A stretch of DNA of 5,459 nucleotides, from NCBI GenBank assembly GCA_913062835.1, contig CAJXXD010000077.1, forward strand, positions 1-5,459. The letters run 5' to 3'. This DNA is from an uncultured Gammaproteobacteria bacterium (GTDB lineage Bacteria > Pseudomonadota > Gammaproteobacteria > Pseudomonadales > Litorivicinaceae). Positions 1 to 5,459 of the stretch are shown here, piece after piece; positions within the stretch are counted from its first letter, which is position 1; each line of letters opens with the position of its first letter. The translations under genes and the position numbers were made by a program. The notes under the pieces were generated by a model that worked only from the letters and a program-made list of their open reading frames with translations, searched no databases and was not told where the DNA came from.

Positions 1-1552
1 CGCGCTGACCGCCATGTACCACTTCCTGTTCGTGCCGCTCACCCTGGGTCTGGCTTTCATGTTGGCCATCATGGAGAGCGTTTATGTGATGACCGGCCGT
101 CAGGTTTGGCGTGACATGACCATCTTCTGGGGCAAATTGTTTGGTATCAATTTTGCGGTCGGAGTGGCCACCGGGATTGTGATGGAGTTCCAGTTCGGTA
201 TGAACTGGTCGTACTACAGCCACTACGTCGGTGACATCTTTGGTGCGCCCTTGGCCATTGAAGGTCTGATGGCGTTCTTCTTGGAAGCCACGTTCATCGG
301 GCTGTTCTTCTTTGGATGGGATAAGTTGTCCAAAGTCGGTCACTTGATGGTGACTTGGTTGGTAGCGCTCGGATCCAACTTTTCAGCCTTGTGGATTTTG
401 GTCGCCAACGGTTGGATGAACTTCCCAGTCGGCTCGGAATTCAATCCAGTCACCATGCGGATGGAAGTCACAGACTTTGCCGCAGTGATCTTCAACCCAG
501 TGGCCCAAGCGAAGTTTGTGCATACCGTCTCTGCTGGGTACGTGACTGGCGCCATGTTTGTCCTCGGCGTGTCAGCCTTCTACCTGCTCCGCAATCGTCA
601 TGTGGACTTTGCAAAGCGCTCTATGACGGTCGCGGCGAGTTTCGGCTTGGCCGCCGCCTTGTCCGTGGCGGTGTTGGGTGATGAATCTGGCTATGCCGTC
701 AGTGAGAACCAGAAAATGAAACTGGCTGCGATGGAAGGGATGTACGAGACCCAAGAAGCACCGGCCAGCTTTACCGTGGTCGGGCTGCCCAATGCAGAAA
801 CCAATCGCGTCGACTATGCCGTACACATTCCCTATGTTCTCGGTTTAATCGCAACGCGAAGCTTCGACGAAGAAGTGCCGGGTATTTTGGAGTTGGTTGA
901 TCACGCGAAAGAGCGGGTGCGTAACGGGATCTTGGCCTATGGGGCCTTAGAAACACTCCGTGCCTCACCCGATGATGCGACCGCTCAGGCTCAGTTTGAT
1001 CTGGTGAAAGACGATCTTGGATTCGGTCTGTTGTTGAAACAGTACGTGGCCGATCCTCGGGAGGCGACCGAAGCGCAGATCGATCAAGCCGCCTGGAGCA
1101 CGGTACCCCCGGTGGCCCCCTTGTTCTGGTCATTCCGTTTGATGGTGGGCTTGGGCTTCTTCTTTATCGCGCTCTTTGCCTATGCGTTCTGGTTGTCTGC
1201 CCGCCGTCAGCACACCAAGCACCGGTGGTTCTTGCAAGTGGCTTTGTTCTCCATCCCGTTGCCTTGGTTGGCCGCGGAGTTGGGTTGGTTCGTAGCCGAG
1301 TTCGGTCGTCAGCCTTGGGTCATTGACTCGGTGCTGCCAACCTTCCTTGCGGTCTCGAGCCTTGATTATGCGACCGTGCTGACCACTCTGATTGGCTTCG
1401 TGGTGATCTATTCGACACTCTTTGTAATCGAAGTGGGCTTGTTGAAGAAAACCGTATTGGAAGGTCCGTATGCGCATGGCGAGGACGGATCGCATGGGGA
1501 GCCTAAAGACGAGGCCGAACCTGTATTCACTCAACCTGCCTTTGGCAAATAA
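1..1552 (+). CDS. cydA: Cytochrome bd ubiquinol oxidase subunit I (CydA), 5'-truncated by window edge
   Basis: This is the catalytic, haem-carrying subunit of the inner-membrane cytochrome bd oxidase, which oxidises quinol and reduces O2 to water. The first ATG in the window (14) is not the true start: in-frame codons from base 2 read A-L-T-A before MYHF, matching E. coli CydA residues 13-16, so about 12 N-terminal residues lie off the left edge. Numbering from that Met and adding 16 gives E. coli positions with no net gap. Visible are His19 (haem d ligand, in MYHF), Glu99 and Glu107, His186 (KFVHTV) and Met393 (FRLMVG) for haem b558, Lys252 and Glu257 of the quinol site (KMKLAAME), and Glu445 for haem b595 in the GWFVAEFGRQPW motif. 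The Q-loop between about ORF residues 230 and 370 is full length, so this is the long (L) Q-loop type. The tail after residue 480 is hydrophilic and charged and not like that of E. coli. cydB follows 11 bases later. Identification is essentially certain; the promoter is outside the window. Confidence 0.98.
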   Translation, partial: ALTAMYHFLFVPLTLGLAFMLAIMESVYVMTGRQVWRDMTIFWGKLFGINFAVGVATGIVMEFQFGMNWSYYSHYVGDIFGAPLAIEGLMAFFLEATFIGLFFFGWDKLSKVGHLMVTWLVALGSNFSALWILVANGWMNFPVGSEFNPVTMRMEVTDFAAVIFNPVAQAKFVHTVSAGYVTGAMFVLGVSAFYLLRNRHVDFAKRSMTVAASFGLAAALSVAVLGDESGYAVSENQKMKLAAMEGMYETQEAPASFTVVGLPNAETNRVDYAVHIPYVLGLIATRSFDEEVPGILELVDHAKERVRNGILAYGALETLRASPDDATAQAQFDLVKDDLGFGLLLKQYVADPREATEAQIDQAAWSTVPPVAPLFWSFRLMVGLGFFFIALFAYAFWLSARRQHTKHRWFLQVALFSIPLPWLAAELGWFVAEFGRQPWVIDSVLPTFLAVSSLDYATVLTTLIGFVVIYSTLFVIEVGLLKKTVLEGPYAHGEDGSHGEPKDEAEPVFTQPAFGK

Positions 1553-1556
1553 GGAG
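1551..1556 (+). promoter_or_regulatory. Ribosome binding site of cydB overlapping the cydA stop
   Basis: AAGGAG is a strong Shine-Dalgarno sequence, and its first two bases are the last two of the cydA TAA stop. It lies 7 bases before the cydB ATG and supports that start. A ribosome terminating on cydA would sit directly on the next initiation signal, which fits coupled translation of subunits I and II (inference). Confidence 0.8.
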
Positions 1557-1563
1557 ATTCAGG

Positions 1564-2709
1564 ATGGAATTTCTTGATTACACCACGCTACGCGTGATTT
1601 GGTGGGTGCTCCTGGGTGTCCTGTTGATTGGCTTTGCGGTCACAGACGGCTTCGACATGGGGGTGGCGGCCTTGCTGCCCTTAGTGGCTAAAACCGAAAC
1701 TGAAAAGCGCGTGGCAATTAATACCGTGGGCCCGGTTTGGGAAGGCAACCAAGTCTGGTTGATTCTCGGTGGCGGTGCGATTTTCGCCGCCTGGCCGACC
1801 CTATATGCGGTGTCTTTTTCAGGCTTTTACTTTGCGATGTTCTTGGCACTGGTTGCGCTGATTCTTCGTCCAGTGGCCTTTAAATTCCGTTCCAAGCGGG
1901 AATGTCCCAAATGGCGGGCGACCTGGGATGCGGCCCTTGTGGTGGGCGGTTTGGTGCCTGCGTTGATCTTTGGTGTGGCGGTTGGCAACGTGTTGCTGGG
2001 TGTGCCCTTCCGGTTCGATGACAGCCTCCGAATCTTCTATGACGGCGGCCTGTTGGGACTTTTGAATCCCTTTGCTCTGGTGACCGGTGTATTGAGTGTG
2101 CTGATGTTGGCGGTACACGGGGCGCTTTGGTTGGGCTTAAAGGCCTCTGGTCCGGTGCGTGCCCGTGCGGGCGTGTTGGCGCTTTGGATGATGCCCTTGG
2201 CAATTATGCTCTTCATCGCCCTTGGCGTGGTGGTTCACGGTTGGTTGCCTGGCTATGTCATCACCAGCGAAATCGTCACGGATGGACCGAGTAACCCACT
2301 TCTTAAAGAAGCGGTGGCAGTGACCGGCGGTTGGGCGACCAACTTCGACACCTATCCGCTATTTTGGTTGGCACCTGCGGTTGGCGTGGGTGGACTGGTC
2401 GTCGCTTGGTTGGCCTTGATCATGAAGGTGGATTGGGTGGCTTTTGTCGGCTCTAAGTTATCAATTGGCGGCATCATTACAACAGTCGGTTTGTCGATGT
2501 TCCCCTTCATTTTGCCAAGCTCTATTGATCCGTCAGCGAGTTTGACGGTGTGGGATTCCTCATCGAGTGAGCTCACATTGCTGATTATGTTGGTGGCGAC
2601 CTTGATCTTCATGCCTTTGATTCTGGCCTATACGGCTTGGGTATTTAAGGTGCTCTTCGGCCGGGTCACGGAAGCCTATGTCGAAGACAACCCACACACG
2701 CTGTACTAA
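1564..2709 (+). CDS. cydB: Cytochrome bd ubiquinol oxidase subunit II (CydB)
   Basis: Subunit II of cytochrome bd is an integral inner-membrane protein that pairs with CydA and is needed to assemble the haem centres. At 381 residues it matches the family (E. coli 379) and is collinear with it, with two extra N-terminal residues. Family signatures are present in order: RVIWWVLLGVLLIGFAVTDG with FDMG at residues 10-33, the GNQVW loop at 61-65, AAWP and FSGFY in the following helices, the GNVLLGVPF loop in mid-protein, MFPF and LPSS near residues 315-322, SLTVWDSSSSELTL near 328-341, and the C-terminal HTLY. The sequence is strongly hydrophobic, with about eight to nine membrane segments. Position 60 carries Glu where E. 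coli CydB has Asp58; the AppB paralogue also has Glu there, so this is ordinary variation. The ATG start is fixed by AAGGAG 7 bases upstream. The next gene, cydX, begins 13 bases after the stop. Whether the oxidase is cyanide-insensitive cannot be read from this. Confidence 0.98.
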   Translation: MEFLDYTTLRVIWWVLLGVLLIGFAVTDGFDMGVAALLPLVAKTETEKRVAINTVGPVWEGNQVWLILGGGAIFAAWPTLYAVSFSGFYFAMFLALVALILRPVAFKFRSKRECPKWRATWDAALVVGGLVPALIFGVAVGNVLLGVPFRFDDSLRIFYDGGLLGLLNPFALVTGVLSVLMLAVHGALWLGLKASGPVRARAGVLALWMMPLAIMLFIALGVVVHGWLPGYVITSEIVTDGPSNPLLKEAVAVTGGWATNFDTYPLFWLAPAVGVGGLVVAWLALIMKVDWVAFVGSKLSIGGIITTVGLSMFPFILPSSIDPSASLTVWDSSSSELTLLIMLVATLIFMPLILAYTAWVFKVLFGRVTEAYVEDNPHTLY

Positions 2710-2713
2710 GGAG
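2708..2713 (+). promoter_or_regulatory. Ribosome binding site of cydX overlapping the cydB stop
   Basis: AAGGAG shares two bases with the cydB TAA stop, the same arrangement as at the cydA/cydB junction. It lies 9 bases before the ATG at 2723. It is the main non-homology evidence that the 36-codon frame downstream is translated. Confidence 0.75.
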
Positions 2714-2722
2714 ACCGAGACA

Positions 2723-2833
2723 ATGTGGTATTTCACTTGGATTTTGGGCGTGGGTTTGGCCTGTGCCTTTGGCATCTTGAATGCCATGTGGTTTGAGTTA
2801 GATGACGATCAGGCATCCAACGAAGAGCACTGA
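2723..2833 (+). CDS. cydX: Cytochrome bd small subunit CydX (36 aa)
   Basis: CydX is the single-helix accessory subunit of cytochrome bd-I, which binds CydA and stabilises the haem centres and the complex. The product is 36 residues (E. coli 37). It starts MWYFTWILG, continues G-L-A-C-A-F-G at 11-17, and ends in a short acidic tail (DDDQASNEEH). The MWYF-WILG block, the LAC-FG block and Glu25 all coincide with E. coli CydX without gaps. One transmembrane helix covers about residues 3-24. It lies in the same direction as cydB, has its own strong AAGGAG, and is followed 26 bases later by the operon terminator, so it is the last gene. No ybgE-like gene follows, unlike in E. coli. The frame is short enough to be skipped by length-filtered gene callers. 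Confidence is high because both the sequence motif and the gene order agree. Confidence 0.96.
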   Translation: MWYFTWILGVGLACAFGILNAMWFELDDDQASNEEH

Positions 2834-2859
2834 AAATTCACTTCACCCCTCCCCACACT

Positions 2860-2889
2860 CAGCGGACCTCGGTCCGCTGTTTTATTTTT
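2860..2889 (+). terminator. Rho-independent terminator of the cydABX operon
   Basis: A perfect inverted repeat, AGCGGACC at 2861-2868 and GGTCCGCT at 2871-2878, can be extended by a C-G pair (2860/2879). It probably folds as a stem of about eight pairs with a CTCG loop. It is followed at once by TTTTATTTTT (2880-2889). The U-tract lies only on the + side. Read from the - strand, the sequence after the stem is G-rich (GAGTGTGGGGAGGGG), so this hairpin would be a poor terminator for the convergent peptidase gene ending at 2897. Confidence 0.88.
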
Positions 2890-2896
2890 GAGGCTT

Positions 2897-4015
2897 TTAT
2901 CGAGCCAAGCGTTTTGCGCGCTCACGAGCGGCTTGCGCGTTGGCGGTATCACCGTTCGCCTCATAGCAATACCCGAGCAGCAACTCACTGATTGGGTCTG
3001 AGGGGTTCAGTTCGCGCACTTTGAGCGCTGAGGCCAGGGCGCGGTCAGGCTTCCCATGGGCCACTAGGAGCTCGGCATTAAGTCGCCACAGACTGTGCTC
3101 ATTCGGCAGTGCACTCAAAACCGGACCCAGGGCGGTTAGGGCCTCTGCAAATTTTCGTTCACCGCCTAATTTCCGCACGTTCGCGACTTGTTTTAAGTTC
3201 GGAAGTGCAGCCTGGATTTCTGTTTGGGCTTGAGTAAAGCCGTCGCTGGTTTCTCGGCCCTGGTCTGGGTAGCGGGCAACCACCTCCCGAATAGCACTCA
3301 GCCGTTCCCGGCTAATGGGGTGAGTACCCAACAGCTTCTGAGCGACGGAGTTGCCTCCGCCGCCGAGCTCGGCCAGCTTTTCTTGCATACCGATGGCGCC
3401 AGCGGGTCGGAAGCCGGCGCGCGCCATTAAATCGACGCCCACTCGGTCGGCTTCGAGCTCATTGGCTTGGCTGTATTGGCCCATTAAAATATTCTGTCCC
3501 AGACCAATCAGCTTGTTGGACCCAGCTTGTGCACCCGGCTCGGAGACGCCGATTTCAATCAGTTGCGCGGCCAAGCCCACCAGTGCACCGAAGGTTTCGC
3601 GACCGGTGCCATGGAGCTCAAGACTGTGTGCCATTTCATGGCCGAGCACTGAGACCAATTCAGCTTCGGTTTCGACCGCCATCACCAAACCATAATTGAC
3701 GCCCATCTTGCCGCCGGGCAGAGCCCAGGCGTTAATGCTTCCGTCATTGATCAAACGGATCTCCCAAGGGAAGGGGGAGTTTCCGGTTTGCGCGAGCGTG
3801 GTGATCAGATCATTAAGGTAGGCGGTGGTGTGCGGGAAACCCACCAGATCGCCGCCGGATTGCGCCAAGGCAAAGGGGTATTGTTGGGTGCCTTTTTGAA
3901 TTTCTTTTTGTGGGTTGGTGACCACTTCCACCACTGAATCAATGGGATCATTGATCGGGTTTTGGCATCCCGCGAGGAACGCACACACCGCCAAGGCCGA
4001 GAGTGAACGCTTCAT
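2897..4015 (-). CDS. M48-family zinc metalloprotease lipoprotein with C-terminal TPR-like repeats
   Basis: A predicted periplasmic, outer-membrane-anchored metalloprotease of peptidase family M48. Residues 1-17 form a lipoprotein signal (MKRS, hydrophobic core, lipobox L14-A15-G16-C17); Gln at +2 predicts outer-membrane rather than inner-membrane retention. The catalytic domain follows: INAWALPGGK (94-103), typical of LoiP/BepA-type enzymes, the zinc motif HEMAH (126-130), and the third zinc ligand Glu188 in ELEADR. THP (231-233) carries His232, which matches the regulatory His246 of E. coli BepA. Residues from about 285 to the end hold helical repeats; about 307-340 and 341-371 look like two TPR units with G-(K/D)-x-x-x-A signatures. 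At 372 residues it is shorter than BepA (487) and longer than LoiP (about 250). By family knowledge such enzymes degrade or help assemble outer-membrane proteins; the substrate here is unknown. The ATG lies one base after the lipA stop with only a weak Shine-Dalgarno (AAGCGAG), suggesting translational coupling. No terminator of its own is visible downstream. Confidence 0.92.
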   Translation of the reverse strand: MKRSLSALAVCAFLAGCQNPINDPIDSVVEVVTNPQKEIQKGTQQYPFALAQSGGDLVGFPHTTAYLNDLITTLAQTGNSPFPWEIRLINDGSINAWALPGGKMGVNYGLVMAVETEAELVSVLGHEMAHSLELHGTGRETFGALVGLAAQLIEIGVSEPGAQAGSNKLIGLGQNILMGQYSQANELEADRVGVDLMARAGFRPAGAIGMQEKLAELGGGGNSVAQKLLGTHPISRERLSAIREVVARYPDQGRETSDGFTQAQTEIQAALPNLKQVANVRKLGGERKFAEALTALGPVLSALPNEHSLWRLNAELLVAHGKPDRALASALKVRELNPSDPISELLLGYCYEANGDTANAQAARERAKRLAR

Positions 4016-4016
4016 T

Positions 4017-5039
4017 TTAGACTCGCTTAATCGGAATCAGGTCAGTGGCTAAGGCTTGATTAGAAATCCCTGCATTATTTTTCAGCAAGGCTTGTTCCGC
4101 ACGGTAGCTCGAGCGGACCATGGGCCCAGAAACCACTTCAAGAAATCCACGCTCCAAACCCCATTCACGGTATTTGGCGAATTCGTCTGGTGTGACGTAG
4201 CGATCGATCGGTAAGTGATTTACGGTCGGGCGGAGGTACTGCCCGAAGGTTAAAATGTCGACATGGTGCGCTCGGCAATCGTCCATTGCTTCTTTGATTT
4301 CGTCTTCGGTTTCACCGAGGCCGAGCATCAGACTGGTCTTAGTCAACACATCGGGGCGATGTGCCTTGCCATGCGCGAGCACATCGAGGGTTTGTTGGTA
4401 GCTGGCCCGGGGGTCCCGTACCGGGTGCGTTAAGCGTCGGACGGTTTCCACATTTTGTGCGAACACTTCTAGGCCAGAATCCACTAGGGTTTCCACATCG
4501 GCCATCACGCCCTGGAAGTCTGGGGTTAGGGCCTCGACCGCAGTCTCCGGGGAGCGTCGTTTAATGGCGCGAACCGTGGCTGCAAAATGCGCCGCACCGC
4601 CGTCGTCTAAATCGTCGCGATTCACACTGGTTAATACCACGTATTTTAAGCCCATCAGAGCAACCGATTCCGCGGTGTTTTCAGGCTCTTCTAGGTCCAA
4701 CCAACCCTTGGGGTTTCCGGTATCTACCGCACAAAACCGACAGGCACGGGTGCAGACCGAACCCATCAGCATGATGGTCGCGGTACCTGCGCTCCAGCAC
4801 TCTCCGATATTAGGGCACATGGCTTCTTCGCAGACCGTGGACAACCGGTGTGAGCGGACGATTTTTTTGACCTCTTGATACCCTTCGCCACCTGGGCTGA
4901 CAAACTTCAACCAGCGCGGTTTATCGCCCCGTGGCGCCGCCTCATCCGTGCGACGCTTCTGGCCATTCTTGATGGCGGTGACGCCTACGTCATTGACGAT
5001 TTTTTCGCCGCTTTTCGGGCGTGCTTTTGTGTCGGTCAT
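4017..5039 (-). CDS. lipA: Lipoyl synthase (LipA), radical SAM sulfur-insertion enzyme
   Basis: LipA inserts two sulfur atoms at C6 and C8 of protein-bound octanoyl groups, making the lipoyl cofactor of the glycine cleavage H-protein and the 2-oxoacid dehydrogenases in the cytoplasm. From the chosen start the protein has 340 residues (E. coli 321). Both 4Fe-4S sites are intact: the auxiliary cluster motif [12 protein letters not shown] (Cys70, 75, 81) and the radical SAM motif CTRACRFC (Cys96, 100, 103). RSSYRAE (from about residue 309) supplies the conserved serine ligand of the auxiliary cluster. The start at 5039 is preferred over an in-frame ATG at 5081 because its ATG overlaps the gcvP TGA as ATGA, whereas 5081 would overlap gcvP by 46 bases and add a tail not seen in the family. 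The middle of the protein ([20 protein letters not shown]) differs from the VFNHN-type motif of E. coli and Pseudomonas LipA, so this belongs to another branch of the family. The C-terminal tail after RSSY is about ten residues longer than usual. No lipB is visible. Confidence 0.96.
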   Translation of the reverse strand: MTDTKARPKSGEKIVNDVGVTAIKNGQKRRTDEAAPRGDKPRWLKFVSPGGEGYQEVKKIVRSHRLSTVCEEAMCPNIGECWSAGTATIMLMGSVCTRACRFCAVDTGNPKGWLDLEEPENTAESVALMGLKYVVLTSVNRDDLDDGGAAHFAATVRAIKRRSPETAVEALTPDFQGVMADVETLVDSGLEVFAQNVETVRRLTHPVRDPRASYQQTLDVLAHGKAHRPDVLTKTSLMLGLGETEDEIKEAMDDCRAHHVDILTFGQYLRPTVNHLPIDRYVTPDEFAKYREWGLERGFLEVVSGPMVRSSYRAEQALLKNNAGISNQALATDLIPIKRV

Positions 5040-5459
5040 GCATTTTCCAGTGAGTCTGAGTACTCCGACAACGGAGGACAACTACAGACAAGATTGCGGT
5101 CACCGAAGACATTGTCAATGCGTCCAACCGGTGGCCAGTAGCGGTCTTTCTTAAGGCTCGCTACCGGGAAGGCTGCCTGTTGCCGTGTGAATGCACGGTC
5201 CCAGTCGTCTGTGGTGACTGCTTCGACCGTATAAGGCGCATGACGAAGCACCGATTGATCCGATGCCACACGACCGGCCTCGATCTCGGCGATCTCGGTC
5301 CGAATCGAAATCATGGCATCGCAGAACCGATCGAGTTCGGCTAAGGATTCACTCTCGGTTGGCTCAATCATCAAGGTGCCCGCCACGGGCCAACTCATGG
5401 TCGGTGCATGGAATCCGTAATCAATGAGGCGTTTGGCAATGTCATCGACGGTGACGTCG
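5036..5459 (-). CDS. gcvP: Glycine dehydrogenase (decarboxylating), P-protein, C-terminal 140 residues
   Basis: GcvP is the PLP-dependent P-protein of the glycine cleavage system. It decarboxylates glycine and passes the aminomethyl group to the lipoyl arm of the H-protein. Only the C-terminal end is in the window; the frame is open to the right edge, and the full protein is usually about 950-960 residues. Visible are [20 protein letters not shown], the MIEPTESES motif, AELDRF, then RYWPPV, RID and [17 protein letters not shown], all characteristic of the GcvP C-terminus and close to E. coli. The PLP lysine lies outside the window. After SEY there are seven extra residues (SDSLENA) compared with E. 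coli, which ends SEYQ; the last codons run into the lipA start with a 4-base ATGA overlap. An internal Met at 5398 is not the start, because homology continues upstream of it. gcvT and gcvH, often neighbours, would lie to the right if present. Confidence 0.97.
   Translation of the reverse strand, partial: DVTVDDIAKRLIDYGFHAPTMSWPVAGTLMIEPTESESLAELDRFCDAMISIRTEIAEIEAGRVASDQSVLRHAPYTVEAVTTDDWDRAFTRQQAAFPVASLKKDRYWPPVGRIDNVFGDRNLVCSCPPLSEYSDSLENA

Noticed and set aside
14..16. ATG at 14 as the start of cydA
   Set aside because: The in-frame codons before it (A-L-T-A) continue the match to E. coli CydA, where this Met is residue 17; the gene is cut by the window edge.
771..1534. Long open frames on the - strand opposite cydA
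   Set aside because: Their translations are rich in Arg, Pro, Gln and His with no recognisable motif, as expected for antisense shadows of a conserved coding gene.
1741..1746. Glu60 in CydB where E. coli CydB has Asp58
   Set aside because: A conservative change also present in the E. coli paralogue AppB, so not a sign of altered function.
5040..5081. Upstream ATG (5081) giving a 354-residue LipA
   Set aside because: It would overlap gcvP by 46 bases and adds 14 residues with no family resemblance. The ATG at 5039 overlaps the gcvP stop in the common ATGA manner and gives a more usual length.
4361..5154. Open frames on the + strand opposite lipA and gcvP
   Set aside because: They lie wholly within well-supported lipA and gcvP coding sequence, have low-complexity composition and show no family motif.

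Overview
The window looks like ordinary chromosome of a gammaproteobacterium. CydA, CydB and CydX align residue for residue with the E. coli cytochrome bd-I subunits, and the GcvP C-terminus is also close to the E. coli protein. It is probably not an enteric bacterium: the lipoyl synthase differs clearly from the E. coli/Pseudomonas type, and the gene order gcvP-lipA-M48 peptidase is not the enteric one. I assigned the genus no further than that. Base composition appears moderately GC-rich by eye; I did not count it.

Layout: the left half (1-2833, + strand) is a cytochrome bd oxidase operon, cydA (5' end cut by the window edge) - cydB - cydX. It closes with a rho-independent terminator at about 2860-2889. 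The 36-residue CydX is short and easily missed, but it is clearly the third subunit. The right half (2897-5459, - strand) is a convergent gene string read right to left: the last 140 codons of gcvP (glycine decarboxylase P-protein, cut by the right edge), lipA (lipoyl synthase), and an outer-membrane lipoprotein M48 metalloprotease with C-terminal TPR-like repeats. gcvP and lipA share an ATGA stop/start overlap. lipA and the peptidase gene are separated by a single base. The three are therefore probably co-transcribed and translationally coupled, from a promoter to the right of the window.

How the genes work together: CydABX is a quinol:O2 oxidoreductase of the inner membrane, used at low oxygen or under stress. 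GcvP and LipA are functionally linked because the glycine cleavage system needs a lipoylated H-protein, and LipA makes the lipoyl group. The M48 lipoprotein probably belongs to periplasmic/outer-membrane quality control, and its link to lipA and gcvP is positional only.

The window is densely coding, with no gene-free stretch above about 65 bases. I saw no mobile element, CRISPR array, tRNA, rRNA or long repeat. Nothing here amounts to a previously undescribed system. The observations most worth checking are the gcvP-lipA coupling together with the unusual LipA type, and the compact BepA/LoiP-like lipoprotein peptidase.
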